Shown here one piece after another: positions 35,865 to 45,259 of a DNA stretch of 64,000 bases (its first letter is position 1; every line of letters begins with the position of its first letter). The stretch is from positions 1 to 64,000 of the forward strand of contig JBELHJ010000006.1 of NCBI GenBank assembly GCA_042091495.1, read 5' to 3'. Below the pieces are notes generated by a model. It was given only the letters and a program-made list of their open reading frames with translations, searched no databases and was not told the DNA's origin. Origin of the DNA: JBELHJ01 sp042091495. Its GTDB lineage: Bacteria > Bacteroidota > Bacteroidia > Flavobacteriales > Flavobacteriaceae. Both the position numbers and the translations under genes were made by a program.

Positions 35865-36752
35865 TTAAAAATTTATAGTTCTCCACTTGGAAGAATGCAT
35901 GGGAGCTATTCTATTTAAAACCGACACCGTTTCTGAAATACTTATTTTAGGACCATCACTAAAAATATCTTGAATTTCATCAGATTTAGCATCAAAAAAA
36001 ACTCTCATGAAAAAAGAATTAGGACGGCTTTTATTTAAATCGGCCAAACTAGTAATTGATTTAGATATATTAGTTTTAGCTAATTTTGAATCTGATGTCA
36101 TAAGATCTAGTCCTTTGATATGATAATTATACAGTGAACTGCGAATAGGTATGAATGTACTTGACAATACATTATCAATTAATTCAAACCTGTTTTGTCT
36201 TCCATCCTTAGATTGCCACCCGGAGAATCCGCTTTGTTGAGAATAATTAAGAATTTCTTGTGCTTGTTTAAAGTAAATATCTCCTGCATTTAACTCAAAA
36301 GTATCAGCATCAAAACCAAGAATCATATAAATATGAAAAGCTATAACAGACACTAAATTTGACTCAAATTGGTTAGGATTAAATACAAGATTCTGGAACT
36401 CTAAGTATCTAAATGAAAAATCTTTATCGTTAAAATTATATACCGGAGAACTGTATGATGTATTGTAAATAGGTCTAGAGGACTGCACTTGAATAGTAGC
36501 CTTGAAAGTATCAGAGTTGTAATCCAATATGTTAACGACCATACTACACTCAATCTTTTCTTGAAATTTAAAAGCTTTAGAAGTCCAAGTCGTATTGTTA
36601 ACAAACTCCTTTAGCTGCTTTTCGAGAGTTTTAAAAACCTGTACGTTTTCATTACCAGTTTGCTCGGCAATGACAATAAATTCACAATTCAACTCTTGAG
36701 CATTAACACTCAAGCCAATTGAGAATAAAAGAATATAAATTATTTTATGCAT
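35865..36752 (-). CDS. DUF4835 family protein (PorD-like)
   Basis: A 295-aa exported protein with a signal peptide (MHKIIYILLFSIGLSVNA, likely cleaved near residue 18). It matches my memory of the DUF4835 family by ELNCEF, LKEFVNNTTW and FNDKDFSFRYLEFQNLVFNPNQF-like strands. That family has been named as a type IX secretion component, PorD; this is recalled, not checked. It overlaps coaBC by 8 nt. No other type IX gene is in the window. Confidence 0.72.
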   Translation of the reverse strand: MHKIIYILLFSIGLSVNAQELNCEFIVIAEQTGNENVQVFKTLEKQLKEFVNNTTWTSKAFKFQEKIECSMVVNILDYNSDTFKATIQVQSSRPIYNTSYSSPVYNFNDKDFSFRYLEFQNLVFNPNQFESNLVSVIAFHIYMILGFDADTFELNAGDIYFKQAQEILNYSQQSGFSGWQSKDGRQNRFELIDNVLSSTFIPIRSSLYNYHIKGLDLMTSDSKLAKTNISKSITSLADLNKSRPNSFFMRVFFDAKSDEIQDIFSDGPKISISETVSVLNRIAPMHSSKWRTINF

Positions 36753-37956
36753 TAATTTTAGAAACTATATATGTCAACAAATCTTGGGCAACCTCTGTTT
36801 TAGATTTTAACGTATGATCGACAATTTCATTGTTAGAATTTATAAATTTAACCTTATTTGTTGTTCCACCAAAACCTGCACCTTTATCTTTTAGGGAGTT
36901 TAACACAATTAGATCAAGGTTCTTATTTTTAAGCTTTGTTTTGGCGTTATGAAGCGCATTATTAGTTTCTAAAGCAAAACCAACAAGATATTGATGGGTT
37001 TTTATAACTCCAAGGGAGGCCAAAATATCTGTTGTAGGTTCTAATCTAATCTCTAGTTCAGCATCACGTTTTTTAATTTTTTCAGATGCTTTATTCTGAG
37101 GCTTAAAATCTGCAACAGCCGCAGATAATATAGCAATATCACATTTGGAATAAAATTGATGAACTTTATCATACATTTCATCAGAAGAACTAACATCTAT
37201 TCTTTTTATACAATAGCCATCTATGGTCTCATGTGATGGACCTGAAACTAAAATAACCTCTGCTCCAAGACTAGAAGCTGCTTTTGCAATTTCAAACCCC
37301 ATTTTACCACTAGAATAATTTCCTATAAAACGAACGGGGTCAATTTGTTCATATGTAGGTCCAGCGGTTATTAATACAGTCTTATTTTTTAATGGTAATT
37401 GACTTAATATATCGTTCTCAATAAACTTTACAATAGTTTCAGGTTCAGCTAATCTTCCTAGCCCTGACAAACCACTTGCAAGCTCTCCAGATTCTGATGG
37501 AATCATTATATTTCCGTAGGATTGAAGTACTTTAAAAGAAGTTTCCGTTGAGGCATGTTTATGCATGTCTAAATCCATTGCTGGTGCAAAATAAACAGGA
37601 CATTTTGCTGATAAATAAGTAGCAATTAAAAAGTTATCACTATTACCTATAGCCATTTTAGATAGCGTATTGGCCGTAGCAGGTGCTATAAGGAATAAAT
37701 CTGCCCAAAGGCCTAAATCAACATGATTATTCCAAACGTCACCATCATGTTCTTCTGAAGTAAATTCAGATAAAACAGGATTTTTAGAAAGGGTTGATAA
37801 TGTTAAAGGGGTAACAAAATCCTTAGAAGCAGGTGTCATGATTACGCGAACATGTGCACCTGCTTTAACAAAAAGTCTAACTAATAGAGGTGTTTTGTAA
37901 GCAGCTATACCAGCCGAAATACCTAAAAGGATATTTTTACCTTTTAAAACACTCAT
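36745..37956 (-). CDS. coaBC: Bifunctional phosphopantothenoylcysteine synthetase/decarboxylase CoaBC
   Basis: A 403-aa fusion for two steps of coenzyme A synthesis. The N-terminal flavoprotein decarboxylase (CoaC, ~1-190) has the catalytic His78 in NNHVDLG and the substrate motif PAMDLDM. The C-terminal synthetase (CoaB) has ITAGPTYEQIDPVRFI, NYSSGKMG, and AAVADFKP, with the Lys-rich KIKKRDAELEIRLEPT. It overlaps the PorD-like gene and lies 14 nt after the omega-like gene, an order conserved in many Bacteroidota. Confidence 0.96.
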   Translation of the reverse strand: MSVLKGKNILLGISAGIAAYKTPLLVRLFVKAGAHVRVIMTPASKDFVTPLTLSTLSKNPVLSEFTSEEHDGDVWNNHVDLGLWADLFLIAPATANTLSKMAIGNSDNFLIATYLSAKCPVYFAPAMDLDMHKHASTETSFKVLQSYGNIMIPSESGELASGLSGLGRLAEPETIVKFIENDILSQLPLKNKTVLITAGPTYEQIDPVRFIGNYSSGKMGFEIAKAASSLGAEVILVSGPSHETIDGYCIKRIDVSSSDEMYDKVHQFYSKCDIAILSAAVADFKPQNKASEKIKKRDAELEIRLEPTTDILASLGVIKTHQYLVGFALETNNALHNAKTKLKNKNLDLIVLNSLKDKGAGFGGTTNKVKFINSNNEIVDHTLKSKTEVAQDLLTYIVSKINA

Positions 37957-37970
37957 TATTGTATAGTATA

Positions 37971-38297
37971 TTACTGGCTTTCTTCTTCAGAAGATCTGTA
38001 GTAAATTCTTTCTTCAAGCCATTCCTGTACCGCTAAAGCGTGCGGTTTAGGAAGCTTTTCGTAAAACTTAGAGACTTCAATTTGTTCCTTGTTTTCAAAA
38101 ACTTCTTCTAAGCTATCATTGTAAGTAGCAAATTCTTCCAACTTATCAATTAACTCTCTTCTGATGTCTGCATTAATTTGATCAGCGCGTCTTGCTATAA
38201 CAGAAATAGCTTCATAAATGTTACCAGTTGGAGCATCTATAGCATTTCTATCATAGGTTTGTGTTGTTGAAGGAGCATCAATTTTCTTTAAATCCAT
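37971..38297 (-). CDS. RNA polymerase omega subunit-like (Rpb6/RpoZ family)
   Basis: A 108-aa protein like the Bacteroidota omega family: TGNIYEAISVIARRADQIN is the omega core region that holds the beta-prime subunit. The C-terminal half (residues ~60-108) is acidic and specific to Bacteroidota. It lies between bamD (2 nt) and coaBC. It is the only omega candidate in the window; the role in polymerase assembly is by homology. Confidence 0.85.
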   Translation of the reverse strand: MDLKKIDAPSTTQTYDRNAIDAPTGNIYEAISVIARRADQINADIRRELIDKLEEFATYNDSLEEVFENKEQIEVSKFYEKLPKPHALAVQEWLEERIYYRSSEEESQ

Positions 38298-38299
38298 AA

Positions 38300-39118
38300 T
38301 TATGTATTTGCCTTTAAATTAATTTGTTCAAGTGCAAGCAACATCTCTGCATTCATTTTTTGAATTGCATCAAAAAATTTAGTTTCAGGATATGCTTCTA
38401 TTAAAACCCTGTAATAATCTAGGGCTGTATTTAATCGGGTCTGTTTTTTTGATTCTATACTATTTATGGCTAATTGATATGCTGAGTCTAGTCTCAAATA
38501 CATTGCATCTTCTCTTAATTCTGAGCCAGGAAAATCCACTATAAAATTATCAAAAGACGATATAGCTGCCTCATAATCAGAAGTATCGTAATAAGCCGTG
38601 TAATTAAATTGTTTTGCTATTTCGAAAGCTTTCATCTCAAGTTTAAAATCAAGTTCTTTAATAAAGGTATTAGCTTCTGATAAATATTTAGAATCAGGAA
38701 ATTGGTTTATAAACAACTGAAGTTTTTCAATTGCATTCACAGTTTCTGTCTGATCTTTACTAAAAATTGGAGATAATTCGTAGTAACTCTTAGCTCCTAA
38801 AAATGAAGCCTCTTCAAGTTTCTGAGAATTCACATAGGTGCTTGTAAAATTATCAAACTGATAACCAGATAAATAAAAGTCACCCATTTTGTATAATGAA
38901 CTTGAATACATAAACATCAACTTTTCAGCTTGAGGTTTACCCCTGTAAACAGGGACTATCTGTGAAAATAACCTATTGGCTTTAGCATACTTTTCAGCAT
39001 CATAAAGTGAGGTGCCCAATTTAAATTTTTCAGCAGTATTTGTAGACTTAAGAGCCTTCTGATACTCACTGCAGTTAAATAGGCTTATTGAAAAAAGTAT
39101 AAATAAAATATAACGCAT
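38300..39118 (-). CDS. bamD: Outer membrane assembly lipoprotein BamD
   Basis: A 272-aa lipoprotein with Cys16 in the lipobox (LFNC) followed by tetratricopeptide-like repeats, including YEAAISSFDNFIVDFPGS and LDYYRVLIEAYPETK. BamD is the essential lipoprotein of the beta-barrel assembly machine. The ATG at 39118 is chosen because it gives a standard signal peptide, MRYILFILFSISLFNC; the longer frame from 39148 does not. It is followed 2 nt later by the omega-like gene. Confidence 0.92.
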   Translation of the reverse strand: MRYILFILFSISLFNCSEYQKALKSTNTAEKFKLGTSLYDAEKYAKANRLFSQIVPVYRGKPQAEKLMFMYSSSLYKMGDFYLSGYQFDNFTSTYVNSQKLEEASFLGAKSYYELSPIFSKDQTETVNAIEKLQLFINQFPDSKYLSEANTFIKELDFKLEMKAFEIAKQFNYTAYYDTSDYEAAISSFDNFIVDFPGSELREDAMYLRLDSAYQLAINSIESKKQTRLNTALDYYRVLIEAYPETKFFDAIQKMNAEMLLALEQINLKANT

Positions 39119-39184
39119 AGGTGATTTCACAATTTGCAAAATTAACAATTTACAAACAATTCTAAAAATAAATTAAATACTCTA

Positions 39185-40063
39185 CTAAAATTCTGTGTTA
39201 AAAGCTTGAATTTTTGACTGCAAGTGTTTAGAGGCTGGCACTAAAGGTAATCTAACCTTACCATTACCAATACCTTTATCTGCAAGTACCGCTTTGATTC
39301 CTGCAGGATTATTTTCTTCAAAAATATATGAGGTAATATCCATGAGTCTGTAATGATATTCATAAGATGCTTTTGCATCTCCTTTTAAACCAAGTCTAAT
39401 CATTTCTGAAAATTCTGATGGAAATGCCTGACCAATAACTGAAATAACACCAGAGCCTCCAGCGAGAGTAATACCAAGAGCTAAATCGTCATCACCTGAA
39501 AGCACTAAAAAATTATCTGGTTTTTGTTTTAGTAATCTTAAATATTGCGCCACATTATTACCAGCTTCTTTCACTGCTATGATATTGTCAAAATCTTTAG
39601 CCAAACGCACTATAGTTTCAGGTAACATATTAGAAGATGTTCTTCCAGGAACGTTATACAATATAATTGGCAAAGGGGATACTGCAGAAATAGCTTTAAA
39701 ATGTTGATAAATTCCTTCTTGAGTAGGTTTACTGTAGTATGGAGATACAGACAGAATAGCATCAATTCCAGTAAAATCGGTGTCAGAAATTTCATTAAGT
39801 AATGCTTGGGTATTATTACCTCCAATACCTAATACAACAGGGACCCTGTTTCTATTAGTTTCAAGTACTGTTTTAATTATTGCCTTTTTTTCTTCTTTTG
39901 TTATGGTTACACTTTCACCAGTAGTTCCACTAATAACTAAGTACTCAATTTTATTGGATATATTGAATTCAACCAATTCTGATAATGTTTTGTGATCAAT
40001 ACTTAAATCATCATTAAAAGGTGTAATTAATGCTACTCCAGTTCCAATAAATTGTTCAATCAT
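39185..40063 (-). CDS. dapA: 4-hydroxy-tetrahydrodipicolinate synthase
   Basis: A 292-aa class I aldolase that condenses pyruvate with aspartate semialdehyde, the first step of the lysine/diaminopimelate branch. The Schiff-base Lys is residue 165 in IAVKEAGN, the catalytic Tyr is residue 136 in LYNVPGRTSSN, and GTTGES (46-51) is the substrate loop. It is part of the operon with the DUF6913-like gene (2-nt gap). DapF lies in the same window, 15 kb away. Confidence 0.96.
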   Translation of the reverse strand: MIEQFIGTGVALITPFNDDLSIDHKTLSELVEFNISNKIEYLVISGTTGESVTITKEEKKAIIKTVLETNRNRVPVVLGIGGNNTQALLNEISDTDFTGIDAILSVSPYYSKPTQEGIYQHFKAISAVSPLPIILYNVPGRTSSNMLPETIVRLAKDFDNIIAVKEAGNNVAQYLRLLKQKPDNFLVLSGDDDLALGITLAGGSGVISVIGQAFPSEFSEMIRLGLKGDAKASYEYHYRLMDITSYIFEENNPAGIKAVLADKGIGNGKVRLPLVPASKHLQSKIQAFNTEF

Positions 40064-40065
40064 AA

Positions 40066-40578
40066 TTAAAACTTTAAAAACTTACTTAAATACTTTTTAG
40101 ACTCTTCTTTAAAAAAGGCGAAATCTAAGAGTTTTATATCTAAAATCAAATCATTATACTTAATATCTTTAGGATTAAAACCAAGGGTAAATTTACTGTT
40201 AGACATTGCCGATATTAAATACAATAACTCGTTGCTTTTTAAGTGGTAATTAATTAATAAATCAAAATTTGAATTAATGAAAGCTTTGAGTGGCTGAGAT
40301 GTTACCTTTCCAAATAATGAAAGGTCATCAAAATCGTAATAATTCTCTTGTTTATTAGTTAATTTTTCAAATGAAAAAGTAGCTAATTTAACAGACTGAC
40401 AATCTTTAAAAAGTGTTTTAATCTTTTTAACTAGCTCATCTAAATCTATTTGCTCATCAATATTAAGAATTATTCCTACACTTATTATTTTGTGTCCGGT
40501 TTGAGTAGGTTGAGGTTTTAACTTATTTTTCTTTAAAATTGATTGAATTGACTTTCGTTTTATTAATTTTGAAATCAT
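40066..40578 (-). CDS. Unknown cytoplasmic protein beside dapA (DUF6913-like)
   Basis: A 170-aa basic protein with no signal peptide or membrane segment. I recall it as the DUF6913 family, found next to dapA in flavobacteria. It starts with a basic helix (MISKLIKRKSIQSILKKNK) and has alternating strands (HKIISVGIILN, LLINYHLKSNELLYLISAM). FNPKDIKYNDLILDI resembles motifs of nucleotide- or sugar-binding proteins only weakly. The function is unknown. It heads the leftward operon DUF6913-dapA-bamD-omega-coaBC-PorD. Confidence 0.75.
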   Translation of the reverse strand: MISKLIKRKSIQSILKKNKLKPQPTQTGHKIISVGIILNIDEQIDLDELVKKIKTLFKDCQSVKLATFSFEKLTNKQENYYDFDDLSLFGKVTSQPLKAFINSNFDLLINYHLKSNELLYLISAMSNSKFTLGFNPKDIKYNDLILDIKLLDFAFFKEESKKYLSKFLKF

Positions 40579-40593
40579 TAATTATCTTTTAAA

Positions 40594-40626
40594 CAAAAGT
40601 ATAAAAACTTCGCTAAGCACTACAAA
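40594..40626 (-). promoter_or_regulatory. Promoter of the DUF6913-dapA-bamD-coaBC operon
   Basis: On the minus strand, TTTG (40626-40623), a 21-nt spacer, then TACTTTTG (40601-40594), both perfect matches, with the start ATG 16 nt beyond. Confidence 0.65.
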
Positions 40627-40628
40627 TA

Positions 40629-41396
40629 ATGATTAAAAGCACCATTCATTTCCTACTTTTTTGTTTAATTATTATTTCATGTAAAAAGGAGCAATACCTC
40701 AAACATATTGAAGGTAAAAACACAGACGTTTCTGAGTTAATTAGTTCAGATGAAACTATTGAAAACTTTATTAAACCATACAAGGCTAGGATTAATAACT
40801 CCTTGGATAGTATAATCGCCTATTCTCCAAAGTACCTCTCAAAAAAAGATTTGGAGCCAAATTCATTAAACACTGCGGTTGGAAATTTTATGGCTGATGC
40901 TGTTTTTGAAATGACAAATCTTAAAATTTCAGAGTATAATACTAAACCAATTGATTTTGTTTTATTAAATCATGGCGGAATAAGATCAAGCTTACCTAGT
41001 GGTAATTTAAGTAAAAGAACTGCATACAATTTAATGCCCTTTGAAAATGCTATTGTACTTATTGAACTCACTCCTAGCGGTATTCAAGACCTCCTTAAAT
41101 ACCTTAGTGTAAATCAAAGAGCACATCCTATTTCAGGTTTAAAATTAGCAATCAATAAAAAGGGGCAAATCATTGAAAGTAGCATTAATAACAAAGATAT
41201 TGACCTCAACAAAAACTATGTTGTGGCTACTAGTGATTACCTTCTAAATGGGGGAGATAAAATGAATTTTTTTAAACTTAATAAAAACGTTTTAAGTATT
41301 GATTATAAAATCAGAGATGCTCTAATTGATTATTTTTCTATAAAAGACACCATTGCACCTATTAGTGATAACAGATTTATTTATTTAGACCATTAA
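40629..41396 (+). CDS. 5'-nucleotidase C-terminal domain lipoprotein (split UshA)
   Basis: A 255-aa lipoprotein with Cys18 (IIISC). It consists of a stand-alone UshA-type C-terminal domain: LNTAVGNFMADAVFEM, LLNHGGIRSSLPSG, NLMPFENAIVLIELT and TSDYLLNGGDKM, which bind the substrate. It lacks the metallophosphatase domain, which is encoded by the next gene one base downstream. The two probably make a periplasmic nucleotidase or related phosphohydrolase together. Confidence 0.9.
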   Translation: MIKSTIHFLLFCLIIISCKKEQYLKHIEGKNTDVSELISSDETIENFIKPYKARINNSLDSIIAYSPKYLSKKDLEPNSLNTAVGNFMADAVFEMTNLKISEYNTKPIDFVLLNHGGIRSSLPSGNLSKRTAYNLMPFENAIVLIELTPSGIQDLLKYLSVNQRAHPISGLKLAINKKGQIIESSINNKDIDLNKNYVVATSDYLLNGGDKMNFFKLNKNVLSIDYKIRDALIDYFSIKDTIAPISDNRFIYLDH

Positions 41397-41397
41397 A

Positions 41398-42309
41398 ATG
41401 AAAAGACGCTCATTCATTAAACAATCTTCTGCTCTAATTGCTACCTCTACAATTACTCCTTTTGATATTGGTGTAAATGATATTAAGGGTACAAGAATAA
41501 CCATCTTACATACTAATGATGTACACAGTCATATTGACCCATTTGGTCCCAACGAAGGTAGAAATGCTAATAGAGGTGGTATTGCTAGACGTGCGGTTTT
41601 GGTTAATCAAATTAGAAACCAAAATAAAAATACTTTACTTCTAGATGCCGGAGATATTTTTCAAGGCACACCGTATTTTAACTATTACGGAGGTGAATTG
41701 GAATTTAAATTAATGAGCATGTTAAAATATGACGCTGTAACTATTGGCAATCACGATTTTGACAATGGTATTGAAGGATTGTACAAGCAACTTCCTCATG
41801 CTAAATTTGATTTTCTATCTGCAAATTACGATTTCACCAATACAATTCTAGACACCCATGTAAAACCCTTTAAAATCTTTATAAGAGAAGGTATTAAAAT
41901 TGGAGTTTTTGGACTCGGTATTGAACTTTATGGCTTGGTTGACAAAAAAATGTTTAAAGAAACTAAATACATGGACCCTATTGAAATTGCAATTGAAACC
42001 ACTAGGATTCTAAAATCTGAAGGTTGTGATTTAGTTATATGTTTGTCACATTTAGGGTACCATTACAAAAAAAATCCTCAAAAAGTATCTGATTTAATTT
42101 TAGCAAAATCTACCTCTAACATTGATTTAATTATTGGTGGTCACACCCACACTTTTTTAAAAAAACCAACAGTAGTTAAAAATAAAGCAGGTAAAAACAC
42201 ATTGGTAAATCAGGTGGGGTGTTACGGTTTATACCTTGGGCAAATAGATTTTTATTTTGATTTAGAGAAAAATAAAAAATCAGACTCGAAAACAACTATC
42301 ATTGTTTAA
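41398..42309 (+). CDS. Metallophosphatase domain protein (split UshA N-terminal domain)
   Basis: A 303-aa calcineurin-like phosphoesterase. The start KRRSFIK plus a hydrophobic stretch is a twin-arginine signal. Metal-site motifs are HTNDVHSHID, DAGDIFQGTPYFN, IGNHDFDNG and GGHTHTF. It corresponds to the UshA catalytic domain, and the substrate-binding half is the gene before it. One base separates the stop of one and the start of the other. The order is reversed compared with the one-piece enzyme. Its stop overlaps the ligA stop. Confidence 0.92.
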   Translation: MKRRSFIKQSSALIATSTITPFDIGVNDIKGTRITILHTNDVHSHIDPFGPNEGRNANRGGIARRAVLVNQIRNQNKNTLLLDAGDIFQGTPYFNYYGGELEFKLMSMLKYDAVTIGNHDFDNGIEGLYKQLPHAKFDFLSANYDFTNTILDTHVKPFKIFIREGIKIGVFGLGIELYGLVDKKMFKETKYMDPIEIAIETTRILKSEGCDLVICLSHLGYHYKKNPQKVSDLILAKSTSNIDLIIGGHTHTFLKKPTVVKNKAGKNTLVNQVGCYGLYLGQIDFYFDLEKNKKSDSKTTIIV

Positions 42310-44300
42310 ACTAACATCTCAAAGAAATCTTCCTCCGAAATAATACGTAGCCCTAAAGCTTCTGCTTTTGCTTTTTTACTTGGTCCCATTTTATCCCCTG
42401 CTATAAGAAAATTAGTTTTTGATGATATTGATGAAGATACTTTACCCCCATTAGTTTCTATTATTGTCTTTAATTCAGTTCGACTTACTTTATAGAAAAC
42501 TCCAGATACCACAAATATGTTACCTTTCAGTAATTCAGTCTGATTATTCATCACCTCTTCTGAAATAGCCATTTGAACATTATAAGACTTCAGTCGTTCA
42601 ATTAAAAACAAATTGGATTGTTCTGAGAAAAATTCCAAAACACTTTCCGCTATTTTGTCTCCTATCTCATCAACATTAATTAAATCTTCGAAAGAAGCTA
42701 ATATTATTGCATCTATAGATTTAAAATGTTTTGCTAACTTTTTGGCAACAGTTTCCCCTACGTATCTTATACCTAACCCAAATAAAACTTTTTCAAAGGA
42801 AATTGTCTTGGAGGCTTCAATGCCATTTATTAAATTTTCGGCACTTTTTTCAGCCATGCGCTCCAAGGGTGTAATCTGAGAAGTCCTTAACTCATACAAA
42901 TCGGCATAATTTTTTATCAAACCCTCCCGAACTAATAATGCTACGGTCTCTCCTCCTAGACCTTCAATGTCTAATGCTTTTCTTGAAATATAATGTTGAA
43001 TTCTACCTACTATTTGTGGGTTACATCCATATTGATTTGGACAAAAATGTTGAGCCTCACCTTCCTTACGAACTAAAACTGAATGACATTCAGGACATTC
43101 TTCAATGAATTTGGTTGGTTTACTATCTAATGTTCTTGAATTTAGATTAACTCCAACAATTTTAGGAATGATTTCACCTCCTTTTTCAACAAATACCTCA
43201 TCATTAATTCTAATGTCTAACTTTTGAATTTGATCTGCATTGTGCAGTGATGCTCTTTTAACTATTGTTCCTGCTAATTGAACCGGTTTTAAATTAGCCA
43301 CTGGGGTTAATGCACCTGTCCTTCCGACTTGATAATCTATACTTTCAAGAATAGTAGACACTTGTTCAGCTTTGAATTTGTATGCCATAGCCCATCTTGG
43401 AGATTTAGAAGTATATCCCAATTCGTCTTGAAAATGCAACGGATTAACTTTAATTACAATACCATCAATTTCATATGGTAAATCATCTTTTTTATTTTCC
43501 CAATAATCAATATAATCAAAAACCCCTCTTAAGGATGATTTTAATTGGCTTTCTTCTGGAACTTTAAAACCGAATGAACGAGCTGCTTCTAACATTGCTG
43601 ATTGAGAATCCATTTGATGATCTGCACCCACAATACTGTACAATAAACATTCTAAAGGTCGTTTAGCAACTTCAGAGCTATCTTGAAGTTTAAGGCTTCC
43701 AGATGCTGTGTTTCTTGGATTACTGTAGGGCTCTTCTCCTAAAGAGACCTTAATTTTATTCATAGCTTCGAAGCCTTTTTTTGGTAAAATAATTTCACCT
43801 CTAATATCAAACTTCAAAGGATAGTTGCCTTGTAATATTAATGGCACTGTTTTGATTGTTTTAATGTTGTTAGTGACATCATCTCCTTGTAAACCGTCTC
43901 CTCTGGTAACTGCTTTAATAAGTCTCCCATTTTCATAACTAATACTTATTGAAGCACCGTCATATTTCAATTCACACATAAATGAAATAGGTCCATCTAT
44001 TACTTTTTTAATTCTAAGTTCCCAATCTTCAAGATCTTCTTTAGAATAAGAATTATCAAGCGAATACATTCTATGGTTATGAACAACTGTATCAAAACGC
44101 TTTATTACTGCTCCACCAACCCTAAGCGTTGGTGAATTGTCATCTCTGTATTCAGGATGATCTTCTTCAAGTTTCTCAAGCTGTTTAAGTTTCATATCAA
44201 ACTCATAATCACTAACTAAAGGATCATCTAAAATGTAATAGTGATAATTGTATAAGTTTAAGTCCTTTCGTAAGGCTATGATTTGATCTTTAATTGTCAT
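42306..44300 (-). CDS. ligA: NAD+-dependent DNA ligase LigA
   Basis: A 664-aa ligase for sealing nicks in replication and repair. The adenylated Lys is residue 112 in ELKYDGAS. The other adenylation-domain motifs include RGDGLQGDDVT and YEIDGIVIKV; the zinc finger has CPECHSVL and FCPNQYGC; helix-hairpin-helix repeats and the C-terminal BRCT domain (from about 590) follow. prmC ends 3 nt upstream of its start, so the two probably form one operon. Confidence 0.96.
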   Translation of the reverse strand: MTIKDQIIALRKDLNLYNYHYYILDDPLVSDYEFDMKLKQLEKLEEDHPEYRDDNSPTLRVGGAVIKRFDTVVHNHRMYSLDNSYSKEDLEDWELRIKKVIDGPISFMCELKYDGASISISYENGRLIKAVTRGDGLQGDDVTNNIKTIKTVPLILQGNYPLKFDIRGEIILPKKGFEAMNKIKVSLGEEPYSNPRNTASGSLKLQDSSEVAKRPLECLLYSIVGADHQMDSQSAMLEAARSFGFKVPEESQLKSSLRGVFDYIDYWENKKDDLPYEIDGIVIKVNPLHFQDELGYTSKSPRWAMAYKFKAEQVSTILESIDYQVGRTGALTPVANLKPVQLAGTIVKRASLHNADQIQKLDIRINDEVFVEKGGEIIPKIVGVNLNSRTLDSKPTKFIEECPECHSVLVRKEGEAQHFCPNQYGCNPQIVGRIQHYISRKALDIEGLGGETVALLVREGLIKNYADLYELRTSQITPLERMAEKSAENLINGIEASKTISFEKVLFGLGIRYVGETVAKKLAKHFKSIDAIILASFEDLINVDEIGDKIAESVLEFFSEQSNLFLIERLKSYNVQMAISEEVMNNQTELLKGNIFVVSGVFYKVSRTELKTIIETNGGKVSSSISSKTNFLIAGDKMGPSKKAKAEALGLRIISEEDFFEMLV

Positions 44301-44302
44301 TT

Positions 44303-45160
44303 TTACTTTTTTATTGCTCTTAACATTCTATCGTTTCCAAAACTATCCTTTTTTAATTCAATATCATAGAATCCAAAACTCATAACTAAGTCCATCATTT
44401 CAATTCCTAAATATTGATTTATTTCAAAATAAAGCTTACCACCAGATACTAACCTTTTAGTTGCAATTTGTAAAATAGCTCTATAGAATTCTAAAGGATC
44501 ATTATCTGTCACAAATAGCGCCATGTGAGGTTCGTAATGCATTACATTCTGCTTGATCTCATTTTTTTCAAGATTTCTAACGTAGGGAGGATTAGATACA
44601 AACACCTCAAAATTTTTAAAATGGTCTGGTAAATTTTCATCTAAAATGTCACATACTTCAAAGATAACCTCTACATTATTAAGTTTAGCGTTTTCATGAG
44701 CTTGAACCAAAGCTTTATCACTTAAATCAACTGCATAAACTCTAGATTTTTTTAAAAATCGAGCTAAGGATACAGAGATACATCCACTACCTGTTCCTAG
44801 ATCAAGGATTTTAAACTCATTTTCTATAAAAATGTGATCTTTAATAATCCATTCTACCAACTCTTCAGTTTCAGGTCTAGGAATTAAAACCGATTCAGAT
44901 AGATTAAATTTTAAACCATAAAATTCTGTTTGAGATGTAATATATTGAAGAGGCTTATAATTGGTTAGTTCATTTAAAGCATTGATCATTATTATTTCAG
45001 ATGTCTGATCAAGTTTCTGATCTTGATTTAAGTATACATCAACCTTAGGCTTATGAAAGTAATATTCCATTAAGCTATAAAAAAAAACATCAATTTCACT
45101 ATGACAATATAAATTGTTGAGTGCATCATAAAATTTTAATCGAAGTGCTTTAATGGTCAT
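44303..45160 (-). CDS. prmC: Release factor glutamine methyltransferase PrmC
   Basis: A 285-aa SAM-dependent enzyme that methylates the Gln of the GGQ motif in release factors. It has the helical N-terminal domain, the SAM motif ILDLGTGSGCISVSLA, and the catalytic NPPY in VSNPPYVRN. PRPETEELVEWI is a family hallmark. It is divergent from ribD with a 99-nt gap. Confidence 0.95.
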   Translation of the reverse strand: MTIKALRLKFYDALNNLYCHSEIDVFFYSLMEYYFHKPKVDVYLNQDQKLDQTSEIIMINALNELTNYKPLQYITSQTEFYGLKFNLSESVLIPRPETEELVEWIIKDHIFIENEFKILDLGTGSGCISVSLARFLKKSRVYAVDLSDKALVQAHENAKLNNVEVIFEVCDILDENLPDHFKNFEVFVSNPPYVRNLEKNEIKQNVMHYEPHMALFVTDNDPLEFYRAILQIATKRLVSGGKLYFEINQYLGIEMMDLVMSFGFYDIELKKDSFGNDRMLRAIKK

Positions 45161-45259
45161 GAAAGATTGTGAAATGTTATAAATTTTTAAGTACTGTGTT
45201 TTATAATAATATCAGTTTACAGCAACTAAGTTAATCAATAAACTACTACATTTACAGCT

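Noticed and set aside
40629..42309. Frameshifted single UshA gene
   Set aside because: The domains are in reversed order and each has its own start and export signal, so a frameshift of a normal UshA cannot explain it.
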